This document shows positions 23,288 to 34,118 of a DNA stretch of 64,000 nt, piece after piece. The position numbers and the translations under genes are program-made. The notes under the pieces are model-generated. The model did not search any database, was not told the DNA's origin, and saw only the letters and a list, made by a program, of their open reading frames with translations. The DNA is from Zizania palustris (taxonomy: Eukaryota > Streptophyta > Magnoliopsida > Poales > Poaceae). Each line of letters opens with the position of its first letter. Within the stretch, counting starts at the first letter, position 1. The stretch lies in assembly GCA_019279435.1 (NCBI GenBank), contig JAAALK010000286.1:32611712-32675711 (forward strand). Direction: 5' to 3'.

Positions 23288-25268
23288 TGTTGGACCGGAA
23301 ACGGCGACCAGAGGGGGGTGAATGGGAGCTTTTAAAATTTCGGGCTAAAACTAGTCTTCGGTTGCAGTTCTGTCTTCGGCGGAATAGGCTTCGAACACTA
23401 CCTTCGAAGGTCTGGTTCGGAGGTACTTCGACACCTTCGAACACAGGCTTCGGAGGAGCAAAAGTTCGAAGCCAAGAAGACTTCGCTCCACTTACAACCC
23501 TAGGAAATCTACTCTGCTAAGTCAGTGCAGGCTCCGCACACGGGGTGCTTCGAGCAGGCTTCGTACTTCACCCTTCGCAAGAGTGGACAACCCTCAGAGG
23601 ACTTCGACCAAGTACTTGGCGGCAGCAACTGGTGCTGGGCTTCGTACACGAAGGTCTACACGCACACAAACAGACTACACTAGGGGCTTCGACACAAGAA
23701 GCAAAACTGGCAACAATCAGGGCTTCGCTAGTAAGCAGCGAGGTCACGCCTCCTGTTACACAGAGCGAATGCACACTGACAAAAACACACACCTCGCACA
23801 AAAACAGCCTTCGCCTCAACAGGCTTTGGTGCACAACTACAGGCGAGGTATGCAAAGCGAGCTCAAGCAAAAGCACAGGAAATCAGGGCTTCGCTGCTTG
23901 AACAAGGAACACAAAAATGAACTCTCTGGATGTATTCAATCGAAGTATGTGGCTACAGGAGCTCAACAGTAAATGCTCAATGTGTTAAATGTTACCTACC
24001 GAGCCCCCATATTTATAGCCCACAGTTCACCCAAAGGAAATGACTACTTTACCCCTAGGGTTTACAAAAGATTTGACTCTACAGAACTAAGGGGTACAAA
24101 AGGTAGTCCACCTTTATTCTGGAGGCTTCTCTGTCAACTGCAGAGGGGACAGTGTCAGCCTTTTACAGAACAGACAGTGTCAGCCTTTTACAGTCTTTGA
24201 CTTTCTGGAACCTCCCTTCGCACGCGAGGGTGCGGTAGCTTCGGTGAGAAGCCTTGAGCCTGGTGGCCTTCGCTTCACCGAAGTCAGTCTCCGATACAGT
24301 GACGGTTTTGAGCCGAAGCCGTCAAAGCCCTTGGGCCTTCGCACCAACACCTCCGGAGTGGACCACCACGGCTTCGCAGCTACTCCCAGCTTGAACTCCG
24401 TCTGTCCGTGTACCAAAGCCATGCAGGCCGAAGCACCTCAAGTCATCCTCACTCCGAAGCCCCACCTTCGGAGTACCACCCTTCGAAGTCCCTCCTTCGT
24501 CCAAGGCCTCCGCATGAAGCATTCCATGAGCACTTCGTCGCAGTGTCTCTCCCCGAGCACACTCCTCGACGAGCCTCACCCGGACCATGCCTTCGATGCG
24601 CCTCGACTTCTGAGACCTTCGTCGGGTACCTTCGAATGTCTCCCTCCGGAGCACACTTCGAATCCCTTGCCTCCGCAGAGGACTTGATCCACCAACTCCG
24701 AAGTCACTCCATTCGGAGTACCTTCGAAGTGCCTCACCTCCGAGGACTTTGTCTCGGAGTACCTTCAGCCGGAGCCACGCTCCGCACTCTCTGCCTTCAC
24801 CTGGCATGCCTCGACCCGAGGACCGACCCGGACTCCCTTCGCAGCCACCGTGACGGAGCTCCCCGCTCCCCTGGCATCAAGCCTCCCGCTTGACCCAGGT
24901 TCACCTGGCTCGAACCTTGTCCGTCGCCTCCGAGGTCCCTGCGCACCACAGACAAACAGACAAGTGTATCCAGTACTCCGGAGACCTCTCCGGGTTAGCA
25001 ACCTTCGGTACACACTCCGGTGTACCGCCCAAAATACCGAAGCCTTCGGTACGAACCCAGTCATTGCGTACTGTCGGACCCCTCCGACAAGCACACTCCG
25101 CTGCAACAGCTGCAACAAGCAACTACCGAACACACTTCGGTGAAACCGCCTCCGAACACCCTTCGGAGGTACCACCTCCGAAGCCCCTTCGGAGGTACCC
25201 TTCGAACAGAGGGTAAAATCCTGTCAATCACTCATCACAAAACACCGAAACCAACCCTTGGTTTCTCA
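23288..25268 (-). repeat. Copia-B 3' LTR (1,981 bp)
   Basis: TGTTGGACCGG...GTTTCTCA on the + strand. It pairs with 32137-34118, which has one more G in a G-run near its start. On the - strand a GGCTATAAAT box lies at 24020-24011. The LTR is crowded with TTCGAAG, CTTCGGAG and CTCCGGAG words, many palindromic. Long open frames on both strands (for example 24322-24807) are composition artefacts and occur in both LTRs. Confidence 0.94.
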
Positions 25269-26441
25269 AACTCCCCCTTGATGAGTGCATTGACAACCAA
25301 ATCCAAGTTCAAGAAAATTTAAAATTTTCAGCACACAAGTGACCATAAAAACTCAGAAAAGAGCCAAAGCAAGTCACTTGATAAAAGAATTTTTCTCCCC
25401 CTTTGTAAAAGAGTAGAAGCCCCCTTCGGCAATAAAAACTCCCCCTGAGTTAAATTTTCTCTTGGCAACAAAAAGCCTATCTCCCCCTTTATGTCAAATA
25501 TCTCTCCCCCTGTAAAAATTATGCCTTCTTGCAGCAGAGAACATAGCAAATCTCTCCCCCTTTGGCAATGCAAGCATCAAGGAGCAGTCAAAAAATGCAA
25601 AGCTTCAAAATGAATAGAATTGCAAAGACATATAATGCAAAAATATGCCAACAGTAATACCAATGTTCATGTGCTCAGCTCAGTTTAACATTCTGTGAAA
25701 CAAGATGATGGCATGTGATTTTGTCATGTTGAGATAAAAGCATCACCACTTAATCAGAGCAGCTAGACATGTGAAGGCAAGGACTGCGCAAAGCTAACAA
25801 TTTCTACCCTAGACAGACAAGTCTTGGTCAAAAAGGAGCTTTGAAAGCAAACTTGATGATTAATTAATTTTGTTGTTCTTTTCTTAATGCCAGGGGTTAT
25901 TTGTTTGTCCACCTTATACTTTCCAATCAGGCCAAGCCTAGGCATGAAAGCCATTGAAGCTTAAGGCGGTGATTTTGGCATACACTACACTATCCCAGTT
26001 CAAACCAAAGTGCAATGGTAAGCAGTCTAGAATAGAGTAGTGCGACAAACAAACCCTCCTGGATCTTTTCATTTAAACCAGACAAATCATGGATTTTTGA
26101 ATTTGATTCAGGTGAATTAAATATTTTGATGAATATCCATGAATAAAGAACACATTTTTCAAGTTGCAAATTTTAGCATCCAAGGAACAGTGTCTTGCTG
26201 TCAAGTAGATAAAAGATAGCTAAAAGCAGTCCTGCCTAAACAAGCTAGATACACGATTGTGCGGTGAGCAAGTTTTGATTTTAGAAAATAAAACATCATG
26301 CACAACCAATGTTCCAGACATATTTCATAGAGCTGAGCTGACATGATTTCTTTGAATTAAAACAGGCATATAATGGCAAAAGATGTAAATGCAATTTCAC
26401 ACATAATGAGCATATGCAAGACAAGTAAAATCAGCTCCCCC
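25269..26441 (-). other. Copia-B noncoding stretch between pol and the 3' LTR, with polypurine-tract array
   Basis: Read on the - strand, AGGGGGAG-type tracts occur near 25560, 25508, 25487, 25445 and 25399 before the LTR-proximal tract at 25280-25270 (AAGGGGGAGTT). A block at about 26080-25885 matches the pol-to-LTR region of Copia-1 and Copia-C. No env-like ORF is seen. Confidence 0.75.
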
Positions 26442-29400
26442 TCACAAAATGCCGTAGGGATGAGAAATACCAAGTTCCCCACGCAAGTAAGCAAATCGAG
26501 AAGCATCGAGGGGTTTTGTAAAAATGTCGGCAAGCTGGTGTTGGGTATCAACATATTGAAGTTCAATATCACCCTTCTCATTGTGATCTCTGAGAAAATG
26601 ATACCGTACATCAATGTGTTTGGTTCTGGAGTGCTGAACCGGGTTGTTTGCAATACAAATAGCACTAGTGTTATCACAGAAAAGTGGAACACTCGTATAA
26701 TCTAACCCGAAATCCCGCAAAGTGGAAACCATCCACAAAATCTGAGAGCAACAGCTAGCTACAGCAACATATTCGGCCTCAGCCGTTGATTGTGCAACAC
26801 TAGACTGTTTGCGGGAAGACCAGCAAACCAGAGAGGTACCCAGAAAATGACAAGTACCAGAGGTACTCTTTCTATCAATTCTACACCCAGCAAAGTCCGC
26901 ATCAGAATAACCTCGAAGACATAAAGATGAAGATGCTGAATACCATATGCCAAATTCAAGGGTGTGTTTGAGATACCTTAGAATGCGCTTTACCGCTTGG
27001 CGGTGCGAAGCTCGTGGTGAAGCCTGAAAACGAGCGCACAGACACACTGCGAAGTGTATGTCCGGCCTCGTGGCAGTCAAGTAGAGGAGGGAGCCGATCA
27101 TGCTCTGGAACTCCTTCTGATCTACAGCTTCTCCATCTTCGTCAGGGTCCAATGCTACAGATGTAGCCATTGGAGTGGCGAGGGGCTTCGCATCGGACAT
27201 GTCGAACTTCTTGAGCAGGTCCTTGGTGTACTTCGTCTGGTGGACGAAGGTACCTTGTTTGCTTTGCTTGATTTGCAAACCAAGGAAAAAGGTGAGTTCA
27301 CCCATCATCGACATTTCAAATTCCCTGCTCATGGTATCTGCAAACTCGGCAACCAAAGCATGAGAAGAGCCACCAAAGATGATATCATCCACATAAATCT
27401 GCATTAGGAGGAAATCTTTGCCATGCTTGAGAGTAAACAATGTTTTATCAACAGAGCCCATCAAATACCCTCGCTCAAGCAGAAAAGACTTAAGTCTGTC
27501 ATACCAAGCTCGAGGGGCCTGCTTGAGTCCATAAAGAGTCTTATGAAGTTTAAGGATTTTATGTGGGTACTTGGGGTTTTCAAAACCAAGGGGTTGTTTT
27601 ACATAAACATCTTCGCCTATGAAGCCATTAAGAAAAGCACTTTTGACATCCATTTGATAGAGTTTGAATCCCCGGGATGTCGCAAAGGCAAGCAAAATCC
27701 TAATGGCCTCAAGGCGAGCAACAGGTGCAAAAGTTTCAGTAAAATCAATCCCTTCTAGTTGAGAAAAGCCCTGAGCTACAAGTCTAGCCTTGTTTCTAAC
27801 TATAGTCCCATCCTCCCCTTGTTTATTTTTGAAAATCCATTTTGTTCCGATGAAATGAACATTAGGTGGAGGATCAACTAAAGACCAGACTTGGTTTCTC
27901 TCAAAATTTTCAAGTTCCTCATGCATGGCATTGATCCAACTAGAATCAGAAAGTGCATGACTAACATCTAAGGGCTCGAAAGAAGCAACAAAAGCAGCAT
28001 TAGTGAAATGGGCATGAGAACGTGTTACCCTTTGATCAAGCTCACCAATGATCTGCTCGGGAGGATGCATCCTTTGAACATGATGTGGAGCCTCGCGGCG
28101 AGATGCAGTCTCCCCCTCAACTTGTGCGTTGGAGTGGTCCAAGATGACCGATGTTGAGGTAGTTGCCTCGGGACCTCGTGCCGAAGTAGTAGAAGCGAGG
28201 TCAACTTCGGGGGTTGATGTCGAGGGTAGTAGGGGATCATCCTCGAATTCTCCGGGATCTTCTTCTTCAAATAAGGTCTGTTCCATGTCGTGTTCATTTG
28301 CCTGTTCAAAAGCAGAACTCACAGAGGGGGTTGATTCATCAAAAGTCACATCACATGACTCGATGACAGTGTTAGTTTCCAAGTTATAAACACGATAAGA
28401 ATGACCATGAGTAGTGTAACCCAAAAAGATCCCGTCAGAAGATCGCGACTCAAATTTGTCCAAGTTACCACGCTTTAGGATAAAGCAGCGACAGCCAAAA
28501 ACTCGAAGATGAGTAACCTTGGGCTGTCTCCCAAAACGCAGCTCATAAGATGTCAAATTTAAAATTGAGCGCAAGAAGATTCGGTTTGAGATGTAACAAG
28601 CAGTGTTCATGGCCTCAGCCCAGAATTTTCTAGGAGTCCTATGCTCATCAAGCATCGTCCTAGCCATCTCAACCAAAGTGCGGTTTTTCCTCTCAACAAC
28701 ACCATTCTGTTGAGGAACCCGCGGAGCAGAGAATTGATGTTCTATGCCATGCTCCATGCAAAAGTCATCAAAGAGACTATTTTTGAACTCGGTGCCATTA
28801 TCGCTTCGAATGAATTTTAATGCACCAGGGAGTTCAGTAAAAAGTCTCAAAGCCAAGCTCCGAAAGTGAGAAAACACTTCATCCTTGCTGACAAGAAAGA
28901 AGACCCAAGAGTAGCGAGAGAAATCATCGACAATTACTAGAACATACCACTTCCCGCCTAAAGAACTAACCCGAGAAGGACCTACAGTGTCCATATGGAG
29001 AAGTTCTCCGGGTTGTTCAGTCATCACTGTGGTGACTGGCGAATGCGAAGCGGCAATCATTTTTCCATGTCGACAAGGAGCACAAACTAAATTCTTCTCA
29101 AACTTGAGCTTGGGCAATCCTCGGATCAGGCCTAGGGCGCTCAGACGAGCGAGCAACTCAAAGCTCATATGCCCTAGTCTCCTATGCCACTTCCAAAGCT
29201 CAGAAGTCGAATGTGCAACAAGACAATGAGAAGAACCAGACGACTCTGAAAAATCAGCTCCAAAAACTCTCCCAACTCTAAAGATCTTACACACCACAAC
29301 GCCATCAGAATTGAGCACTTGCGAAGTATCGCGATGAAATCGCACTTCGAAGACCTCATCAAGCAACTGAGATACAGACAGCAAATTGTATCCCAGGTTT

Positions 29401-29609
29401 TCAACCAAAGCAACATCTTTGAGAGTGAAGTTCGAATTAATTCTTACCACACCTTTACCTTTCACTCTACTCCTTCGATTGTTTCCGAAGGTGATATGTT
29501 CCCTTTGCTTGGTTGTGGTGAGGCTGGAGAACCAAGCTGCATCTCCGGTCATGTGGCGCGAACAACCGGAGTCCATGATCCACGTGCCCTCCAAGCCTCG
29601 ACCTGTCGC
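26442..29609 (-). CDS. Copia-B pol polyprotein (protease, integrase, RT, RNase H), expressed past a TAG
   Basis: One open frame of about 1,055 codons in the same frame as gag, separated from it only by TAG 29612-29610; no ATG stands at its start, so readthrough of that stop is the likely route. Domains in order: aspartic protease WIMDSGCSRHMTG near the N-terminus; GAG-pre-integrase KWHRRLGHMSFELL and CAPCRHGKM; integrase core with the DDE residues in HMDTVGP, RSDNGTEF and NGVVERKNRTL; reverse transcriptase with KSAFLNGFIGEDVYV and catalytic YVDDIIFGG; RNase H with SDADFAGCRIDRKSTSGTC, STAEAEYVAVASC and HQLADIFTKPLD. All expected catalytic residues are present, so the enzyme set looks functional. 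Confidence 0.93.
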   Translation of the reverse strand, partial: ATGRGLEGTWIMDSGCSRHMTGDAAWFSSLTTTKQREHITFGNNRRSRVKGKGVVRINSNFTLKDVALVENLGYNLLSVSQLLDEVFEVRFHRDTSQVLNSDGVVVCKIFRVGRVFGADFSESSGSSHCLVAHSTSELWKWHRRLGHMSFELLARLSALGLIRGLPKLKFEKNLVCAPCRHGKMIAASHSPVTTVMTEQPGELLHMDTVGPSRVSSLGGKWYVLVIVDDFSRYSWVFFLVSKDEVFSHFRSLALRLFTELPGALKFIRSDNGTEFKNSLFDDFCMEHGIEHQFSAPRVPQQNGVVERKNRTLVEMARTMLDEHRTPRKFWAEAMNTACYISNRIFLRSILNLTSYELRFGRQPKVTHLRVFGCRCFILKRGNLDKFESRSSDGIFLGYTTHGHSYRVYNLETNTVIESCDVTFDESTPSVSSAFEQANEHDMEQTLFEEEDPGEFEDDPLLPSTSTPEVDLASTTSARGPEATTSTSVILDHSNAQVEGETASRREAPHHVQRMHPPEQIIGELDQRVTRSHAHFTNAAFVASFEPLDVSHALSDSSWINAMHEELENFERNQVWSLVDPPPNVHFIGTKWIFKNKQGEDGTIVRNKARLVAQGFSQLEGIDFTETFAPVARLEAIRILLAFATSRGFKLYQMDVKSAFLNGFIGEDVYVKQPLGFENPKYPHKILKLHKTLYGLKQAPRAWYDRLKSFLLERGYLMGSVDKTLFTLKHGKDFLLMQIYVDDIIFGGSSHALVAEFADTMSREFEMSMMGELTFFLGLQIKQSKQGTFVHQTKYTKDLLKKFDMSDAKPLATPMATSVALDPDEDGEAVDQKEFQSMIGSLLYLTATRPDIHFAVCLCARFQASPRASHRQAVKRILRYLKHTLEFGIWYSASSSLCLRGYSDADFAGCRIDRKSTSGTCHFLGTSLVCWSSRKQSSVAQSTAEAEYVAVASCCSQILWMVSTLRDFGLDYTSVPLFCDNTSAICIANNPVQHSRTKHIDVRYHFLRDHNEKGDIELQYVDTQHQLADIFTKPLDASRFAYLRGELGISHPYGIL

Positions 29610-32072
29610 CTACACATGATGAAAACGTCTCGATCGCTCAGTGCTGGGGTGAGTAAAATAATGGCGAGACATCCAGCACTGAGTGACACGAGTAGTAGGC
29701 ACAGTAAAAGCAGACGGTCTACGCACATAATAATCAGAATGATGCAAAGTGCGAGGTCTACCTACATGCTGTGAAAGAACAACATGTCGAGGTCTCCTAC
29801 TCTGACGAGGTACAAAGCTACTCGCCCGAGGTCTACCACCATATGGAACATGGTGAAGACCTCGAGGAGCAAAACCTCTCCGAGAAGCACGAGAGGCCTC
29901 GAAAACAGGACGAGAGTAATACTCAGACTCATGCATACCTAAAGATGGGTAATACATGTCCTGATAGCTCATCGCCTGTGCACGTCGCTCATCCTTGATG
30001 CGACGAAAACAGAAACCAATCAAATGACCCGCCCGCTGACAATAAGAACAGTGAAACACTCTCTTGGGGGCACTGTCATAGGTCACAGGAGCAACTCTCA
30101 CAGGCTCCTTGGGTTTCTTCTGTGTGGTTTTCTTGGGAGGATTTTTCTTGGCGGGAGGAGTGGTTTTCTTTGGTGGATGGGTAGGCTTTTTGGCTGGTGG
30201 GGTGTCTAACAGAGCTCTCTCTTTCTCTAGGGTGGTGGGAGAGGTAAAAACAGTTTTGGTCTTACTGTCTGAAGGTATCCTCTCAAAACCCAAACCTAGA
30301 GCTACCCCTGCTCTGTCAGCACACAACTTGGTCTTGGCCAAGAGCAAATCCATCCTACCCTTTCCCTCAGTGCATTTGTTAACCACAGAAAGAAGGTATT
30401 CATTTTCGGACATGAGGTTCTCAGCTCGCTCTCTAACAGTGCCTAGCTGGTCCTTAAGGGTAATGCAAGTGTCACAAACAGGTTGCACATCCTTAGAACT
30501 ACCGGCCCTCTCCAATCTAGCCTCTAAATCATGAACATGCTTATCACGTAAATTAATGCTATCGCGTAATAACGAGCAGTTCATGCAATCAATAACATCA
30601 TGAGGTCTAGAATCCACCTCCAAAAGCTGCTTCTGTGCAGTCTCAAGCTCAGAAAGAGTTTGAGCATGAACAGAACGCAACTGAGCAAGCTCACTCATGA
30701 CAACAGAACAGGACTCACATTCAGCATCATCAAACTTAGACTTAAGCATGGCATATTCAGTAGAAATATTTTCTAGCCTAAGTCTAAGGTCTTTTCTTTC
30801 TCTAGCGGCTTGCACAAGTAATCTATCCTGACCTAGTACTACTTCATTCAGTTCATCTAATTTAATTAGAAGCTGGTCAGATGATAGGTTTACCTCAGAT
30901 GAGTCAAGCTCATCGCCGCTGTGACCGCTGTCGGCCATGAAGCAAAGGCCGGTGAAGTCACGTCCCTTCTTGTCCTTCTTGTCCTCCTTCCTTGGGGACT
31001 CCTCCTCCTCAGAGCTCGACTCCTCAGTTGAGGAAGTGTCGATGTCGCTGAGAGCAGCAACAAAGGCTCTGGAAGCGGCCTTGGCTACTTTCTTAGCCAT
31101 CTTGCCGCGCTTGCCCTTCACAAAGGGCCTCCTCTCCTTTTTGTGGTATTTGGGGCGGTCACTCTCATCTCTCTTCTTGATCTTGGGGCAATTGGCCTTA
31201 ATATGAGAGGTGTCGCCACATTCATAGCAACCACTAAAACCACTTCTCCTCTGATCCCGTCTCTCATGATGAAAGCGGGTGAACCTCCGGGCAATGAGAG
31301 CAAGCTCATCATCAGCTAGAGTATCCACCTGCTCCTTTGTGACGGAGACCAGGGAGGACAAAGCAAAACCATCTGCAAGAACACAAGTGCCTGATGTGCT
31401 TGGTTCTGCAGTGGTGCCACGGCTAGTGCTAGAAACCAATGCCAATGGTTGTGGCAAAGAGCTTCTGTGCACAGCAAGAGATGCCTTGGCAATCTCTGTG
31501 GACTTCAGCTTGCTAAAGAGTTCGTCACAGGTCAATGTGTCATAGCCTGTGGACTCCTCAATACTGGATATCTTCACTTCCCATATGCTACGGTCAAGAG
31601 CATATAGAAGCTTGATAGCCCTATCGTGATCACTGTAAGCAAGCGTCCCGTTGGATCGCAAGTTACTCACTATCGCGTCAAAGCGAGAAAACATGGCATC
31701 TACAGATTCACCAGGTGCCTGCACAAACAGCTGATACTGTTGATTGTAGGTGCTTTGGCGCCTGGCCTTAATCTGAGCAGAGCCCTCATGAAAGACAGTG
31801 AGTGTTGTCCAAATCTCCCTAGCAGTCCTAAGGTGCTGCACCCTATCGAACTCACTTCTGCTCAAACCGATGAATAGTATGTTCCTTGCCTTGGAATTGG
31901 CAATATACTGATCCTTCTCAGTCTGAGAGGTGCGAGTCTCAGGGATGGAGTATTGTGAGTCCACAATCTCCCAAATTGCATTTCCTTGGCTTAACAAGTA
32001 AGCCTCCATGCGCACCTTCCAGTATGCAAAGTCCGTCCCATCGAACAGAGGAATTTTACTGCCTCTATCCAT
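29610..32072 (-). CDS. Copia-B gag (nucleocapsid) protein, 820 aa
   Basis: ATG at 32072, about 65 bases after the 5' LTR, is the first in frame. N-terminal gag core with FAYWKVRMEAYL and EIWTTLTVFHEGSAQIKAR (the UBN2-like region of copia gags) to about residue 240; zinc knuckle CYECGDTSHIKANCPK near 280; a Ser/Glu/Lys-rich stretch; a long coiled-coil segment (about 400-600) with Cys-x2-Cys pairs; a Lys/Pro-rich tract; a second knuckle CSYCQRAGHLIGFCFRR near 680; and an Arg-rich tail. The length and two knuckles are typical of SIRE-lineage gag. It would form the particle and bind element RNA. It ends at TAG 29612-29610, followed in frame by pol. Confidence 0.92.
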   Translation of the reverse strand: MDRGSKIPLFDGTDFAYWKVRMEAYLLSQGNAIWEIVDSQYSIPETRTSQTEKDQYIANSKARNILFIGLSRSEFDRVQHLRTAREIWTTLTVFHEGSAQIKARRQSTYNQQYQLFVQAPGESVDAMFSRFDAIVSNLRSNGTLAYSDHDRAIKLLYALDRSIWEVKISSIEESTGYDTLTCDELFSKLKSTEIAKASLAVHRSSLPQPLALVSSTSRGTTAEPSTSGTCVLADGFALSSLVSVTKEQVDTLADDELALIARRFTRFHHERRDQRRSGFSGCYECGDTSHIKANCPKIKKRDESDRPKYHKKERRPFVKGKRGKMAKKVAKAASRAFVAALSDIDTSSTEESSSEEEESPRKEDKKDKKGRDFTGLCFMADSGHSGDELDSSEVNLSSDQLLIKLDELNEVVLGQDRLLVQAARERKDLRLRLENISTEYAMLKSKFDDAECESCSVVMSELAQLRSVHAQTLSELETAQKQLLEVDSRPHDVIDCMNCSLLRDSINLRDKHVHDLEARLERAGSSKDVQPVCDTCITLKDQLGTVRERAENLMSENEYLLSVVNKCTEGKGRMDLLLAKTKLCADRAGVALGLGFERIPSDSKTKTVFTSPTTLEKERALLDTPPAKKPTHPPKKTTPPAKKNPPKKTTQKKPKEPVRVAPVTYDSAPKRVFHCSYCQRAGHLIGFCFRRIKDERRAQAMSYQDMYYPSLGMHESEYYSRPVFEASRASRRGFAPRGLHHVPYGGRPRASSFVPRQSRRPRHVVLSQHVGRPRTLHHSDYYVRRPSAFTVPTTRVTQCWMSRHYFTHPSTERSRRFHHV

Positions 32073-32120
32073 ATCGCCAACAGATCACAAAACCGGTTAA
32101 GGTCAACTGGTGATCTTAAC

Positions 32121-32134
32121 CTGCTCTGATACCA
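32121..32134 (-). promoter_or_regulatory. Copia-B primer-binding site (initiator tRNA-Met type)
   Basis: On the - strand TGGTATCAGAGCAG begins two bases after the end of the 5' LTR. This is the standard complement to the 3' end of plant initiator tRNA-Met used by copia elements. Confidence 0.88.
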
Positions 32135-32136
32135 AT

Positions 32137-34118
32137 TGTTGGACCGGAAACGGCGACCAGAGGGGGGGTGAATGGGAGCTTTTAAAATTTCGGGCTAAAA
32201 CTAGTCTTCGGTTGCAGTTCTGTCTTCGGCGGAATAGGCTTCGAACACTACCTTCGAAGGTCTGGTTCGGAGGTACTTCGACACCTTCGAACACAGGCTT
32301 CGGAGGAGCAAAAGTTCGAAGCCAAGAAGACTTCGCTCCACTTACAACCCTAGGAAATCTACTCTGCTAAGTCAGTGCAGGCTCCGCACACGGGGTGCTT
32401 CGAGCAGGCTTCGCACTTCACCCTTCGCAAGAGTGGACAGCCCTCAGAGGACTTCGACCAAGTACTTGGCGGCAGCAACTGGTGCTGGGCTTCGTACACG
32501 AAGGTCTACACGCACACAAACAGACTACACTAGGGGCTTCGACACAAGAAGCAAAACTGGCAACAATCAGGGCTTCGCTAGTAAGCAGCGAGGTCACGCC
32601 TCCTGTTACACAGAGCGAATGCACACTGACAAAAACACACACCTCGCACAAAAACAGCCTTCGCCTCAACAGGCTTTGGTGCACAACTACAGGCGAGGTA
32701 TGCAAAGCGAGCTCAAGCAAAAGCACAGGAAATCAGGGCTTCGCTGCTTGAACAAGGAACACAAAAATGAACTCTCTGGATGTATTCAATCGAAGTATGT
32801 GGCTACAGGATCTCAACAGTAAATGCTCAATGTGTTAAATGTTACCTACCGAGCCCCCATATTTATAGCCCACAGTTCACCCAAAGGAAATGACTACTTT
32901 ACCCCTAGGGTTTACAAAAGATTTGACTCTACAGAACTAAGGGGTACAAAAGGTAGTCCACCTTTATTCTGGAGGCTTCTTTGTCAACTGCAGAGGGGAC
33001 AGTGTCAGCCTTTTACAGAACAGACAGTGTCAGCCTTTTACAGTCTTTGACTTTCTGGAACCTCCCTTCGCACGCGAGGGTGCGGTAGCTTCGGTGAGAA
33101 GCCTTGAGCCTGGTGGCCTTCGCTTCACCGAAGTCAGTCTCCGATACAGTGACGGTTTTAAGCCGAAGCCGTCAAAGCCCTTGGGCCTTCGCACCAACAC
33201 CTCCGGAGTGGACCACCACGGCTTCGCAGCTACTCCCAGCTTGAACTCCGTCCGTCCGTGTACCGAAGCCATGCAGGCCGAAGCACCTCAAGTCATCCTC
33301 ACTCCGAAGCCCCACCTTCGGAGTACCACCCTTCGAAGTCCCTCCTTCGTCCAAGGCCTCCGCATGAAGCATTCCATGAGCACTTCGTCGCAGTGTCTCT
33401 CCCCGAGCACACTCCTCGACGAGCCTCACCCGGACCATGCCTTCGATGCGCCTCGACTTCTGAGACCTTCGTCGGGTACCTTCGAATGTCTCCCTCCGGA
33501 GCACACTTCGAATCCCTTGCCTCCGCAGAGGACTTGATCCACCAACTCCGAAGTCACTCCATTCGGAGTACCTTCGAAGTGCCTCACCTCCGAGGACTTT
33601 GTCTCGGAGTACCTTCAGCCAGAGCCACGCTCCGCACTCTCTGCCTTCACCTGGCACGCCTCGACCCGAGGACCGACCCGGACTCCCTTCGCAGCCACCG
33701 TGACGGATCTCCCCGCTCCCCTGGCATCAAGCCTCCCGCTTGACCCAGGTTCACCTGGCTCGAACCTTGTCCGTCGCCTCCGAGGTCCCTGCGCACCACA
33801 GACAAACAGACAAGTGTATCCAGTACTCCGGAGACCTCTCCGGGTTAGCAACCTTCGGTACACACTCCGGTGTACCGCCCAAAATACCGAAGCCTTCGGT
33901 ACGAACCCAGTCATTGCGTACTGTCGGACCCCTCCGACAAGCACACTCCGCTGCAACAGCTGCAGCAAGCAACCACCGAACACACTTCGGTGAAACCACC
34001 TCCGAACACCCTTCGGAGGTACCACCTCCGAAGCCCCTTCGGAGGTACCCTTCGAACAGAGGGTAAAATCCTGTCAATCACTCATCACAAAACACCGAAA
34101 CCAACCCTTGGTTTCTCA
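32137..34118 (-). repeat. Copia-B 5' LTR (1,982 bp)
   Basis: Same ends and internal order as 23288-25268. The CTATAAAT box on the - strand lies at about 32868-32861 and would set the start of the element RNA. Followed on the right by the target duplication AGACG at 34119-34123. Confidence 0.94.

Larger units (their letters stand above)
23288..34118 (-). mobile_element. Copia-B: SIRE/Maximus Ty1-copia element with open gag and pol, 10,831 bp
   Basis: Complete on the - strand: 5' LTR 34118-32137, initiator-Met primer site, an 820-codon gag ORF, a TAG, an uninterrupted pol ORF, a noncoding stretch with repeated polypurine tracts, and 3' LTR 25268-23288. Perfect 5-bp target duplication AGACG. 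LTRs differ by about 14 substitutions and one indel over 1,981 bp by eye, so insertion is recent. With no frameshift in gag or pol and all catalytic motifs present, it is the best candidate in the window for an autonomous element. Its LTRs are unrelated in sequence to those of Copia-1 and Copia-C. Confidence 0.95.

Noticed and set aside
24322..24807. Open frames of 80-161 codons on both strands in the Copia-B LTRs (also 33172-33657)
   Set aside because: Overlapping frames on both strands with Ser/Arg/Pro-rich products follow from the CTTCGG-type repeats. They recur in both LTRs and show no domain.
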